Shown: piece by piece, positions 12,350 through 23,219 of the stretch | Numbering within the stretch: the stretch's first letter is position 1 | Layout of the letters: each line of letters begins with the position of its first letter | Assembly: GCA_028015205.1 (NCBI GenBank) | Contig: CM051515.1 | Span: 11,116,001-11,180,000 of the forward strand | From: Mytilisepta virgata | Lineage: Eukaryota; Mollusca; Bivalvia; Mytilida; Mytilidae | Direction: 5' to 3' | DNA length: 64,000 nt | Position numbers and translations under genes: made by a program | The notes under the pieces: model-generated | Databases searched by the model: none | Seen by the model: only the letters and a program-made list of their open reading frames with translations | Told to the model about the DNA's origin: nothing

Positions 12350-12582
12350 TTTCCTATGCCAATTCTCACATAACGTACCTAAGAAGTCCTCCTATAACGT
12401 GGGCAAAATACACATGGAACTTACATATGTACAATGTACATATCTGTGAACGGATTTACAATGTCCGTAGCAACAAATTAAAACAAAACTATTTAGAAAG
12501 ATTATATGCAAACTTTACAAAATCTAGCAGCTACGATGATAAGGAGTCATCTATATCTCCAACATTATGGAGACAGATATGA
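12350..12582 (+). CDS. Alternative or terminal exon, phase-compatible with the signal peptide
   Basis: After the acceptor TCTTTCCAG (ending 12349) a phase-1 reading frame runs 77 codons to TGA at 12580-12582. The start of this reading is VSYANSHITYLRSPPITW, and it contains one cysteine and the basic cluster RIYNVRSNKLKQ. It joins in frame to the signal-peptide exon across a 149-base intron. No strong donor is present before the stop; GTGAAC at about 12458 would preserve phase 1 but is weak. The stretch could be a terminal exon giving a different short secreted peptide, an internal exon using the weak donor, or a chance open frame. Big defensins of bivalves carry a separate N-terminal domain exon before their cysteine exon. 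The resemblance here is only positional, plus a faint YN-[IV]-R match. Confidence 0.3.
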
Positions 12583-12847
12583 TTTATCTGTCAGAAAGGA
12601 CAATTAACAAACATCAATCCGACATTTTCTGTGCTTTGCTCCGAAAAACAATTTTTGATTTAACGCCTCCTTAAATTGTATTATATACATGTACATATGG
12701 TGAGTTTGTCGGGTGGTACGATTGACATATATTTTTATCTATGATCAATATATTTTTTTCTTGGTTTTATTTCGCAATCTAGTTTACATGTTCAGAAAAT
12801 TGAATTTAAATGTATTAATGCGAGAGGAAATTTTATACATGTTGTAG

Positions 12848-13021
12848 TCTGCCGTCACTATCATCCTTACCATAAGCATTTTCATCACTTGTTACGTAAA
12901 AACTTTTGCAAAATGCGTGATGGAGAATGTGCTTCAACAAGAACATGTCCAAACAGTGGTGGAATTGTAGAAAAATTAATGTTTCGCTGTAAAGGCAGAA
13001 AGGCGTGCTGTTCTTGTTCAG
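12848..13021 (+). CDS. Secreted cysteine-array protein, module 1 (His-rich leader plus beta-defensin-like array)
   Basis: The acceptor TTGTAG ends at 12847 and the donor GTACGT starts at 13022. The exon is 174 bases, phase 1 at both ends. It opens with a histidine- and lysine-rich stretch (CRHYHPYHKHFHHLLRK, six His). The array then spaces C-x6-C-x5-C-x13-C-x5-CC, followed by one more Cys-x-Cys-like residue (CCSC). A glycine sits two residues before the second Cys (GEC). Spacing, glycine position and terminal CC match the general beta-defensin pattern (roughly C-x4-8-C-x3-5-C-x9-13-C-x4-7-CC) and are close to bivalve big-defensin C-terminal domains. Function is inferred as extracellular, possibly antimicrobial. 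Cysteine spacing alone cannot exclude a protease-inhibitor or other small disulfide fold. Confidence 0.65.
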
Positions 13022-13597
13022 GTACGTGACAGATACACGAAACAAGAAAGAGATTTATTGACCTGTTTTATCATTTCTTGGAATATAAAGGAGTCATGCA
13101 ATACTGTCAATAACAACCAGTCCAGTCACGAATGTCCAGCAAATTCAAATAAAAAACAACAACAAAACAAAACAAGAACGCGAGAAAGAAAGAAAATTGC
13201 AAAAAGCAATTCAATATGTTACTCAAATATTGCATTGTACCAAATTTGTAAATTTACTACTCATCAGTTGATCTAAGGGCCTAAAGTGTTGAAAGTTCAT
13301 TTTGTTCAGTCTTATTTTTACCAATCTTCCACTCGGCAGTTCACAGAAATCATCACTAGCTGCAACGTTTCTGTCTCTGAAATTGTATTTTTCTTTTCTT
13401 TTCGCATAGCTGGTAATTTCAGTTTTCTCATTCTTCATATATTTCGTTATATTATCACTTTGAAACACTGTAATCTGAAATGTATTGTTCCATTATACAA
13501 ATTACGATTCCTTAACAAGTTCGTTTTCTGATGAAAAGTTACTTTAGTGTCTACTTAGATTCTTACTGTATAAGTATATATTTGTTTATATTGTTTT
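13022..13597. other. Intron 3 of the cysteine-array gene, upstream part
   Basis: AT-rich intron sequence. Open frames on both strands here are short and without domains. The rest of the intron is occupied by a SINE. Confidence 0.55.
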
Positions 13598-13858
13598 GTT
13601 TGTTTAGTTGAGGTTTTTACGCCGTTTTCAGCACATTTTGCTATTTCGCGGCGGCCAGTTTTTATTGGTGGAGAAAGCCGGAGTACCCAAAGAGAACCAC
13701 CGACCTTCGGTAGGAAAATTGGCAATCCTTGTCAATTTAGATCGGAGTCAAACACACACCGCCACAGGTGAGATTCTAACTCACAACCTCAGGGTTGATA
13801 GGCTAGTGATCATTAGTAGTCACGACGAACTACCTAGACCACTCGGTCACCAAGGCCC
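13598..13858 (-). mobile_element. tRNA-derived SINE, family S1, inside an intron
   Basis: A longer copy of the element at 7917-8130. On the minus strand it shows GGTGACCGAGTGGTCTAGG (complement of about 13838-13855) as box A, GAGTTAGAATCTC as a decayed box B, and the shared body. It is longer than the first copy because it retains an internal block around CACACACCGCCACAGG. It lies antisense in the intron between modules 1 and 2 and does not disturb the exon frames. Confidence 0.8.
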
Positions 13859-13958
13859 CTGTTTATATTGTTATCTAACACATATAAGACACGATTTCTA
13901 AATATCCACTGTATATTTAAAGGTTTGTTTATATTTTCATTTAATACATGATTTTTAG

Positions 13959-14066
13959 ATAACTGTCTTTCTGGTTCAGCGTGTATACCATCGGCTATGG
14001 ACTGCACTGGTACTTCAGATTCAACCTTATGCTGTGGTGATAGAAAATGTTGCAACCCTCCGACAT
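13959..14066 (+). CDS. Secreted cysteine-array protein, module 2
   Basis: The acceptor ATTTTTAG ends at 13958 and the donor GTAAGT starts at 14067. The exon is 108 bases, phase 1 at both ends (36 codons). The array is C-x5-C-x6-C-x8-CC-x4-CC, with reading DNCLSGSACIPSAMDC at its start. Relative to module 1, the single fourth Cys has become a CC pair. The exon is symmetric, so it can be skipped, duplicated or shuffled without a frameshift. That is a common feature of extracellular modular proteins. Confidence 0.65.
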
Positions 14067-14549
14067 GTAAGTTATTGGAAATAATGCAATCATAGCTTTT
14101 GATTTAAAATGGAATGGGTCTGAATTCCTTCCAAGTAAGTTAAAAAATTCTGTTTGGGTCTGAGTGTCCTTCACGTTGAAAAACTGTCTTAAAGATGTTA
14201 ATTTGGCAGCTTTGTGTTTAAACTCTCTCCAAAAGCGATATTCGTGTATGTAGAAACTATTTTGAAAGGTATTAGATGCCTTTTTGAAATCGGCCCTTGA
14301 AGTTAAATAAATTCAGGAGAAATTTGCCCTACCTATTTTATAGTTTGCATGCGTATGTCATGTGTTAGCTCACCTTAAAACAACGCATTTGTTCTATTCA
14401 TAAAACATATCCGTTGTATATGGTATATAAAAATCAAAATAAGGTCTTAATTGGTTTTAAATTATTGTTTCTCTACTAAAATCAGAATGCCTATATGAAA
14501 TATTATTTAGTACTCACGATTCATCACTGTTAATCAATATCACTTACAG

Positions 14550-14677
14550 GTAATCATCAAGATACGGAGTGTGTTAAGAGTGCCGGTGGTACGTGCAGGA
14601 CGGCGTGTGTTGGCGATGAATTTCCTGTGCCAGGGAAGAGCTGTTGTCTCGGTACTAATGATATCTGTTGTACAGGT
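14550..14677 (+). CDS. Secreted cysteine-array protein, module 3
   Basis: The acceptor CACTTACAG ends at 14549. The array is C-x6-C-x7-C-x3-C-x11-CC-x6-CC, where the first Cys is formed across the junction with module 2. Omitting the first Cys, C-x7-C-x3-C-x11-C(C)-x6-CC follows the defensin-like pattern of module 1, again with a glycine two residues before the second Cys (GTC). The exon ends either at 14677 with the strong donor GTAAGT (phase 0) or at 14675 (phase 1, donor GTGTAAG). If neither donor is used, translation would stop at TGA 14693-14695. All three options keep the complete array. Confidence 0.6.
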
Positions 14678-14695
14678 GTAAGTAGACGGAAATGA

Positions 14696-16065
14696 TAAGA
14701 ACAATTATTATGTTTTTCATACATGTACTTAGATATTGACTTTAACTATATTAAAAGTGTATGTTTTATAAGTTTGTTTTTGAAGTGCTGCAGAAATATA
14801 TCGTGATCGTCTTGTGGTTTAGGATATGGCGCATCCTTTAGGGCAAATTGACCAAATCGAGTCAATTTAGTTCGTTAAATGGGTTAGGGAAAGCAACTTT
14901 TGCCGTTATAAACTCTGTATTTGGTACTCAAGAATATGTTCTGTAAGACTATATATCTAAGTAACTACATGTATAGGTAGTGCAATCCTCTTTTTTTTAT
15001 TACCTTCTTAAGAACTTATGGACGTGCATTGTATGGAAAATAAAGTAGATCTGTGTGTGGCATACATATTACACTTTCTGAATATCAATTTACAGGTACA
15101 TGTACTTTTATTTCCAAGTTAGTATATCATTAACAAAATCTTAACACTCGTTACTGGTTTTATCCGGACTAGAGAATATATTTTATGCTTCATTTGTCTT
15201 AAATCAGATATATCATTATACTCATGACCACCCTCCACACAGGGGTTAAAGTTTCACAATAGTTCCTCAAAAATTGCCTTTAGCGATTTTCATTCACTGC
15301 AGACTACAAACATTTTAATTGTGCCGTATATCACCCTCAACGTTACGGTGAAGAAAGTAGGAATGACTTGCATGACAGAAAATGATGGAATGATGTTTTT
15401 TTTTTCATTATGATGCAAAGTGCGAAGTCTCCCTCATTGATTCAGTTGTCGAAGTAGTTCCACGCTTGAAATTAAACTTTACGAGGATATACATGTATGT
15501 CTCAAAAATATCGAATATTATTAGAAGAAAACGTGAAAAAACATAAAGTGGTCAATAAAAAGAGGTCAATAAAAAGAAAGGTTAAATTTTTTTCATTCGC
15601 ACGCGTACAAAAAAGGACACAATCTTGTCCTGTGTATACAGGGCCTGGGGCAGGGTATTTTTGTCAGTGGAGTGATATTACGGAACGAAAATGACCCTGC
15701 TCTGGAGATTGACCAATGACATGACGCACAGTTATTCTGTCTATTGCTACCTTATTCCTAATCACTAGTCAAGTATTGTTGGTCTGAAAGCGTCATTTAT
15801 ACCTTGTTTACTCTCTTGTCGGTCTAAATTTTCATGTTTTCAAAATTTTCTGACGAAATAAAGATGCAGGTAACAAGACCAATCAAGAGTAAATCAGCTT
15901 GTATGAAAGTAGATTCCGCCCAGTCCTGAAAAATTGTCCGCTCTGTTATCTTCTCACACATGTCTTTTTTCATGTTTTTGTGTAACATAATATTTTTTCA
16001 ATATGTCTTTATTCTCCTGTAACATAGCTAATCAATTTATAATCCTTTTTACTTTATCGTTTCAG
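14696..16065. other. Last intron or 3' flank of the cysteine-array gene
   Basis: No domain-bearing open frame. A 65-codon frame at 15497-15694 is lysine-rich in its first half and looks like chance reading of A-rich DNA. Confidence 0.45.
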
Positions 16066-16077
16066 ATTTTGAAGTAA
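16066..16077 (+). CDS. Possible last coding exon of the cysteine-array gene
   Basis: The acceptor TATCGTTTCAG ends at 16065. Joined in phase 0 from 14677 it adds Ile-Leu-Lys and stops at TAA 16075-16077. Joined in phase 1 from 14675 it adds about ten residues and stops at TAA near 16096. No clear AATAAA follows within the next few hundred bases, so the 3' end is uncertain. Confidence 0.35.
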   Translation: MLK

Positions 16078-16559
16078 GAATGCGATCTGTGATTTAAATA
16101 TTAATGTGATATTTTAGAAACCTACACAATTTAACGTTAGTATCAAAATACCCATAAATTACAAGTGTAATCACGTTTGTATTCGTTATATGCATCAATA
16201 TGGTGAAAAATTACATAATCATACAAGAATCGTACAACAAAGTTTTAAATATTAACATGTCTCGTGTTATAATTTTTTAAATGTGAAGGCAAAACAGTGT
16301 TTTATGACTAAATTGATTACTACAAGAGAAGCAATCACCGTGTTATCATGATTATGTAGGCGTAACATCTGACCAGAAATCCCTTGAAAAGAATCTTTAT
16401 ATATACATGTAGTAACCACATGTTGTCTCAAGAGGTCAATCTGGTCATTATAGTCATACATATTTTTATTATCTTGTCTGGATTTTCACGATAGTTTCAG
16501 ATAAAATCATGATAACACAAAAATTAAAAGATCGACCAGACAAGCTTATATCAAGTCAT

Positions 16560-16800
16560 TACAGGTACAAGTAAAGTACAACAGGAAAGTTCAACATTAC
16601 ATACCAATCAATGAACGTCACGCAACAGATAGAACCCAAGACAAAACATAAAATAAAAGAGCACAAAATAACATAAACCCACAAGAGAGTTAGACTAGTC
16701 TGTCTTGGTACAGACACTGAAAAATGAAGATTAAACCGGTTAAACAAAACAGAATTCATTCTTAATTTTGAAATCATAATCTTAACTGATCTTGATAGAC
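16560..16800 (-). repeat. Dispersed repeat family R2
   Basis: The reverse complement shares blocks with 44230-44440: CTGTACCAAG then CAGACTA, then a TTATTTTATG/TTATTCTTCT region, then ATTGATTGGTA. This appears to be the same unnamed dispersed element in opposite orientation. Confidence 0.5.
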
Positions 16801-17689
16801 TTCAATTCAATATTGCTTGTTGTAGTCTTGACGTCTTTAATTTCTGTGATATTTCATAAATTATGAAAAGACCGAAGTGGTCCCCTAACATCAAAACTGT
16901 GATACGAGTACATATCCTTTACAAGATTATATAGTCTGCCTTAAATGCCGATGTTTTCATTCCATGACCCAAAAGCCAAATCATATCTCTATAAAACTGA
17001 GAAAAATAAGTAATTTTATTGCCAGCAGTGCATATTTTGAATCACTTCTTATGAGCTGTATACAGAACAAAAGTTTTAAAAATAAATAAGCAGGATATGG
17101 CGACATACCGTTAAGCCTTTCATAGGAGTGTCATTTCTGTCTAAAAGTTTAATAGTGTAGCAGTATACAACAAACAATGATCAGAGCCTTGGCTAGTTTG
17201 CAAGTAAATACATATAATACATTTTGTACGAGCACATTTGTTTTTTTAATGCGCAGGGTATGTACCAAATCAGTCTATCTGGTCTCACTCTTTCTCCAGT
17301 CTTGATTTAGGTTTCCAAGAGTAAACACCTTTTTTACTTTGGTTGTTGTACATTATGATTTTGTATTTAGTTTTGTTCGGCTTGTGTATTTTGTACATTT
17401 AGGTCGTTTTATTCCGCTTTTGACAGCTCACCATTTCCATTTTCCTCGTTTTTCCATCTGGTCTCTATGTTGTTTCCACGTTTGTGTTTTGTTCTCATTG
17501 ATGTGATTTTATTTCATGAAGATCTTTCGATTGTAGGTCATTTTGACGTTTCCTGTTATCATTCTGGTTGTTTGTTTATACTTAATGGCATTTAACCTAC
17601 TTGCATGTCTTTAAACATGTAGCAGGCTCAAGTGGCTTTAGTATCAAGCTCGTTTGGGTAGTAAAAAGCGACTGTTAACTAATTGATAT

Positions 17690-18610
17690 TGCATCACTTT
17701 ATATCTGAAGCTCGAATTTCAAAAATTGGAATTTTAAGCTTGTGACCTTCACTCCTCATACATTTTTCATTGTATGCTTTAATTTCTATACAGTATTGTC
17801 ACAAAATGTATGTAGATGCGCAATAAGATTTTAGAATTTTGATTTAGAAAACCTGGGGCCCACAGGGGTCGAATTTCTAAACTTGGAATTTCAGCTTGTG
17901 ACCTAAACTCATTCATTTTTCAGGCCATACATTTAATTTCTATACAATAATGCCACATACTATATGTAGATGCGCAATAAGGTTTTATAATTTTGATTTT
18001 CAAAAATTGGGGCCCACAGGGGTCGAATTTCGAAAACTGGAAATTTAAACTACACTTCCATTCTCTATTCTATCCTTTTTAATTTCTCATGTTATGCTTT
18101 AAATTTCTATACCGGATTCCCACATACTGTATGTAGATGAGCAATAAGGTTTTAGCATTTTAATTTTTTCACTTGAGGCCCACAGGGGTTGTATTTCTGA
18201 AATAGTGAATTTAATCTTGTGCCTTAAACTTCTCTTTCATTTTTCATTTAAATTTAGCAAATTTATGTGTATATAATATTTGTCTTTATTTTCTGTAGAT
18301 GTGCGAAAAGGTTTTTAATTTTGAAAATCTATTATGGGTTCAAATTTCGGGACTGAAAATGGAGAAATTGCTAATTTTGCCTTGTCTCTGGAAATACTCA
18401 TTCATTTTTATTTTCAGTGGTTTCATTTGTTTATAATATTGGTCTTCACTATGTGTAGATGTACAATAATGGTTTTCAATTTTGAAATTTGATTCAGAAT
18501 TCCAATTTTCAGACTGAAATTGTGAAATTGCTAATTTTTCACTGTTTTTTTTTTTACTTGTGCAGTGCGGGGATAGACATCGTTTCTGATGGCACCAATT
18601 TCTAATTTAG
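17690..18610 (+). repeat. Tandem-repeat-bearing element T, copy A (5 units of 154-167 bp)
   Basis: The landmark (G)CAATAAGGTTTTA, preceded by TGTAGATG, recurs at about 17821, 17975, 18142, 18305 and 18464. Each unit also has GGGGCCCACAGGGGTCGAAT and CTTGTGACCTAAACTC or decayed forms. The array ends with CTTGTGCAGTGCGGGGATAG followed by CATCGTTTCTGATGGCACCA, an end shared with copy D at about 52670-52715. Confidence 0.85.
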
Positions 18611-20369
18611 AAATTGTGATTCTCAAACATTAAAAAAATAGTTCACAGTGTTAACGGGACAGGCGCGACAACTCCAGAGATCAAGTTAGAATATTCATAT
18701 GTTTCTTCTACAATTGAAAAACAATATCAGTGATAAGTCTATGTTTAATTTATGGTGTGAACAGTTGCTAATTTTCTGAAGTCCATTCGGAATTTAATAT
18801 GTGCAATCAATATTGTTAAAACTGGAGGGATACTGTTTTACTGGAGCAAACGTCCTTCTGTATATATTCTTATTAAACAGTCAAATGACCTCCGTTGGAT
18901 GCCATTTCTGTCCAATACCAACCTTTAAATAAAGTGTAAATTTATGCCTCCCCCTTCCCCCAATTAAAAGCTAAATTTTGTTTATCGAAATCGGTATCAT
19001 GGAATTTATTATTTCAGTTGAATTGCTGGTGGACTCTAAGTCTGTGAGGGTATCATGCAGTCAGTTGCTAGAAGTAAACTCCAAATCTGTGAGGGTATCA
19101 TACGGTCAGTTCCTAGTATTTCGATACTAAGCAGAAATTTATGTTCTAAAAGCTGACGTTTATCCGAGCACTTTCTTTAAATTAGCTAATTACAGAAAAA
19201 CGTTATTTTCCTATCTGTTATTCTAATATAATCAGAATGAAAAGATACCATTCATTCAAAGTTTTTAACATTTCGTGAAAATTTATAGGGCATAAACATT
19301 GTTATCGTACGATTTAACTGTGTTCAACGACCGTCAAGACCTACATACCATATGCCGATATACCTATGTTCAATGGCCGTCAAGATCTACTCGCCAGACG
19401 CCGGTATTTTCTATAATTGTCTTGTTTTTTTACGTTGAATATTGCTTTTATCATATCTATTACCATTTTTAAGGTATCGTTTTATTGTACAAAGAGCATT
19501 TAGGGTTTCTTTGGTGCCTGATATTGTTGTGTATCATACAAGACTGCCTGGATATCCGATTATGCTATGAATGTTATTGTTGCATTAACCATATCCCTTC
19601 ATTTCCCTCTTCGCATTATCATGTTGCGATTTGTTTGATTCCTGAATTTTCGCATGATATGCATTAAATTCGTTCCTTATGTCAAACCAGTTTTTTTCTT
19701 TATCAAATGTTGATTTTTAACTAGGCCAATGGGTTACATATGGACCTTGAAGAGTGATATCGACCGAAGACGAAGGTCCATACATAATTTATTGTAGGAG
19801 GAGAAGTGGCCCTTAATTGTTATATTAATATGTATTCAAAGTAACCTCTAATTATATGAAAAACACATTCTCAGTCAATAGGAAGACCAATAATTTCACA
19901 GTGCACATCCCAGACTTTTTTTTCTATATTAAATGAAAATTAAGGACTATATCATAATATCACCTAAGTGTGAAGATTTACGGTTCTTAACTTTAATCTG
20001 TGTAAAACGAATTTCCCGTTTTTAATTAAGTAAAACCAAAGCCGTGTGTTTTTTTCTAAAAAAATAGAAACCTAGGGTCTAAATGTTCTTTTAAAGTAAG
20101 GTATATTTACAAATAGAAAAAGATAGAGAACACATGATCTAATAAACAAATGACAAGAAAGGTAAATGTAATATATAACGATAGAATAAATGAAGAGATA
20201 TTATATTTCATTATTCACTTGATAAAACAATACAAAGCTTAAGATAGTTTATAGAAAAGTATTGTTTTGCAACAAAGTTTATGAAATGAAACAATAATTA
20301 TCTATGATCTAAAAAAAATCGAGAAGAAATATTCACTTTTTCTATAAATTATAGTTCCATACTGTAGTT
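18611..20369. other. Intergenic, with two short local duplications
   Basis: About 55-base direct duplications share TCTGTGAGGGTATCAT (about 19037 and 19091) and TTCAACGACCGTCAAGACCT / TTCAATGGCCGTCAAGATCT (about 19323 and 19369). No gene is supported. This is also the region where the 3' untranslated region of the minus-strand methyltransferase should lie. No clear AATAAA on the minus strand was found immediately after its stop. Confidence 0.45.
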
Positions 20370-20855
20370 TTACTTTTGTGCCGCAATTAGAAAATATCCA
20401 CCTACAATAAAACGTTTGTCATTGTCTTTGTAAAACTGTTCTAATTCATTTTTTTCTTTCATTTCAGTAACTTTGATAATGGCTTCTTCCACTTCCCTGT
20501 CGGTGCATTGGGTCCAAAATGAATTCTTATTTCTCCATTTTTCGTCAAAGGGGCCATTCAAATTGCCGTAATCGTAGTACCAGTCCGAACCATAAACATT
20601 AAGACATTCCGATATTTTGAATCCGGTTTCTCGTAGAATATCTAACAAAGTACCGAGATCAGGGAGGAACTTTCTGTATCTTTCTTTGGCGGATGGTACT
20701 AAAGATGTAAACCACATTCCATCAAATTGTTCTGGTGTAAACTCTTGTATTGCAAGAACTCCACCAGGTTTTAAAACGCGATAAGTCGCCTTCAGTGTTT
20801 CTCCCATGCCTTTGAAAATGTTTTCGTCCTTTTTTGAATTAAAATGGTGAAGTGA
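20370..20855 (-). CDS. Class I SAM-dependent methyltransferase, exon 3 (C-terminal 161 residues)
   Basis: The acceptor reads CTTTTCAG on the minus strand, and the exon opens in phase 0 with Ser-Leu-His-His-Phe, completing the motif II/LHHF strand begun in exon 2. Motif III follows at protein residues about 139-153 (YRVLKPGGVLAIQEF), the usual beta-strand and turn of Methyltransf_11/25-type enzymes. The C-terminal half is probably the substrate-side region (LLDILRETGFKISE, then a Trp/Tyr-rich segment around SDWYYDYG) and ends at IAAQK. The assembled protein is 275 residues (40 + 74 + 161), a normal size for a small soluble cytosolic methyltransferase. The substrate cannot be told from sequence. 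Small-molecule methylation is likely; protein or RNA substrates are not excluded. Confidence 0.9.
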   Translation of the reverse strand, partial: SLHHFNSKKDENIFKGMGETLKATYRVLKPGGVLAIQEFTPEQFDGMWFTSLVPSAKERYRKFLPDLGTLLDILRETGFKISECLNVYGSDWYYDYGNLNGPFDEKWRNKNSFWTQCTDREVEEAIIKVTEMKEKNELEQFYKDNDKRFIVGGYFLIAAQK

Positions 20856-21174
20856 CTGAAAAGATGAGCATGTTATATTTATATTATTCGTTACGCCGCT
20901 TATTTCGGCTTTTCATTACTTTCAGTGCAGCTACTTATATTTATGCGACTATTTTATCAGACGAAGAAAAATTAGTACCATACCCGCATGCATAAAACCA
21001 CTGAAGTTAAGATTTACCCAAGGTAACACTTGGAATAATTAAACCATGCTCATAAGTTGTATGTATACAAATTCTTAGTTTACAAAAATGTTTAGTTCCA
21101 ATAAGCTCCCCTGGTAATGCTTTAGTGGTATATGCATAGAATGTTCTTCAACTAAATGACACCATACCCCCACC

Positions 21175-21263
21175 ACCGGTAACTTCGTTCGTCCGGTAAG
21201 TCCGATCATTTTGTTCAAATAACGTTCAATGAACACACGTACCGGACGAACGAAATTACCGGT
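21175..21263. repeat. Hairpin with 24-bp arms
   Basis: ACCGGTAACTTCGTTCGTCC (first 20 of 24 bases at 21175-21198) pairs with TACCGGACGAACGAAATTACCGGT (21240-21263, its first 20: TACCGGACGAACGAAATTAC). There is one mismatch in 24 and a 41-base loop. It may be a very short MITE or a recent inverted duplication inside intron 2. Confidence 0.8.
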
Positions 21264-21482
21264 CGGCATCGTAATTCACACTTATGTTGATAAGTTAGCT
21301 ATATTTAATACTTGAACACCATACATATTGCTTTCATACTCTATTCGAAATAGCAAGTGACCAACATAGGTTTTTTTTCGTTTTTGGTATTTGTAAATTG
21401 CACACTTATTAAAATGTCCCTTATAACAACCTTGATTTTAATAATACTTGAAGTGATTAGTTTTAATACATGAATGGCTGTA

Positions 21483-22390
21483 TATAAACAAAAGAAAATG
21501 AACCAAAAGTAAAGTCAAGAGATACCAAAGGGGCATTCGAAGGAGGGGAAAATCGAAAACAACTGACAAACTCCGGAGAACAACAAAGTCAAGACCAAAA
21601 CAATACAGGCACTAAAATCAAAACTAAGAACATGAACAACATGGGAGTAAGCAATCCATGCTGCACATGTCAAATCCGGTATTATACTATATTTACCATT
21701 TTATTAATGGTTTAGGTTTAAAGTCATGGTGAGTTCCCTGTCGCCTTTTTCACACAATTTTTAGTGTTGACATGCAAATGATAATTAGTATCTAAAACAT
21801 TCGGCCACCGAGGGCTATAACTGCCCCCGAGGGCTACAGCTGCCACCGAGGGTATAGCTGTATTAAGTAAAGTCAAGAAATACCAAAGGAATATTCGAAG
21901 GAGGGGAAAATCGAAACAACTGACAAACTCCGGAGAACAACGAAGACAAGACCAAAACAATACATGCACTACAATTAAAAACTAAAACTGAGATATTGAA
22001 CAGAGCACCTAGTGTGTAAATGGATGAAGTTCTTCAATCGTGTCATAAATCTAACGAAAAGTCTAGGAGGGTTACCTCAGATTTCACAATTTTGGACTGA
22101 ACTGACATTTTGCACCTGTATTTATGCAAAGTAAGGTTTGGAGTTGAAATGAACAAAAAGTAAAGTCAAGAAATACCAAAGGGGTATTCGAAGGAGGGGT
22201 AAATCGAAAACAACTGATAAACTCCGGAGAACAACACTACAATTAAAACTAAAAATATATGAACAACCTGGAAGAGTAATCAGCCTCTGCTTCCTGCAGG
22301 ACAAATGTCACATCCGGTATGAGGAAGGGATAACATCAATCGGCTAGGTCCATTTTCATTTGGGAAAGTTTTTTTCATACCTGTCAACCA
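21483..22390. repeat. Dispersed repeat R1, three partial copies
   Basis: The block AAAGTCAAGAAATACCAAAG, then TATTCGAAGGAGGGG, then AACAACTGACAAACTCCGGA, then CAAGACCAAAACAATAC occurs from about 21510, 21866 and 22158. Further copies lie at 57546-57780 (same strand) and at about 41515-41755 (opposite strand). The third copy continues into the ATGTCACATCCGGTATG ... CATTTTCATTTGGGAAAG ... CATACCTGTCAACC end, also seen at 548-745. Open frames across these are repeat-derived. Confidence 0.8.
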
Positions 22391-23219
22391 GGTCAGTCAA
22401 TTTTAAAATTGATATGCCACAGGAAGAGGCTAATATTATTGTCTTTATTATTCTGAATTCCGTTACTTATCACTAGTAACTCGATTTTAATCTTGATCGG
22501 ACATTTCGATCTTAATTTTCTTTGTTTGTCTTGATTTTTGAGAGGAAATAAATATAAACCAAAACAAAATTTTCAAACTATTTTTACGATCAGATCGCTT
22601 GCAGCCGATCAATATCGATTCAGACCAAATCGGATCATTTCATGGCATCCGTCATTACCTTAAAAAACCTTTTTTAAGAACGATTGGATCGGTTCAGTAC
22701 AGAAAGAAAAATACTGAAAATCTTTTTTAGGAATGTTAAGAACGTCAAGATCATAATTCATTTTACATATTTCCTTCCGTTTTATTCTCGGATTTACCCA
22801 TGATTCAATAGGGATTATCGCCCTTTATTGCTGTTTTTTTTTAAGTTATACCGATTGATGGACATAATGTATTGATTTTCGTTATAAAATATTTTATAAA
22901 AATACTTATGTTTTTTTTCTGAATATGTATAGGAATATAAAGAAGTGGGAGACTTATAGATTTTGATTTGTGATTTTTATCGAACATTTTTTTTCTTCCT
23001 CTCTGATTTTGTTTATTCCAGTTCTCAATAACCGCAGAGATATGGATCTGAGCTTTTCCATGATGAAATATCATGTTTCTAGATGTGCCTAATACTATTT
23101 ATTTTTTGATGGGGGGTCACTGAGACGTATAATGAGCTGTTCAAAGAGGCTGGGGGTCTACTATATGACCCTATGGGGAATTTTTTTTATCGAAAAACTC
23201 TTCGAGAGTGACCAATAAC

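Noticed and set aside
13608..13901. 97-codon plus-strand frame
   Set aside because: Antisense reading of SINE S1 in an intron.
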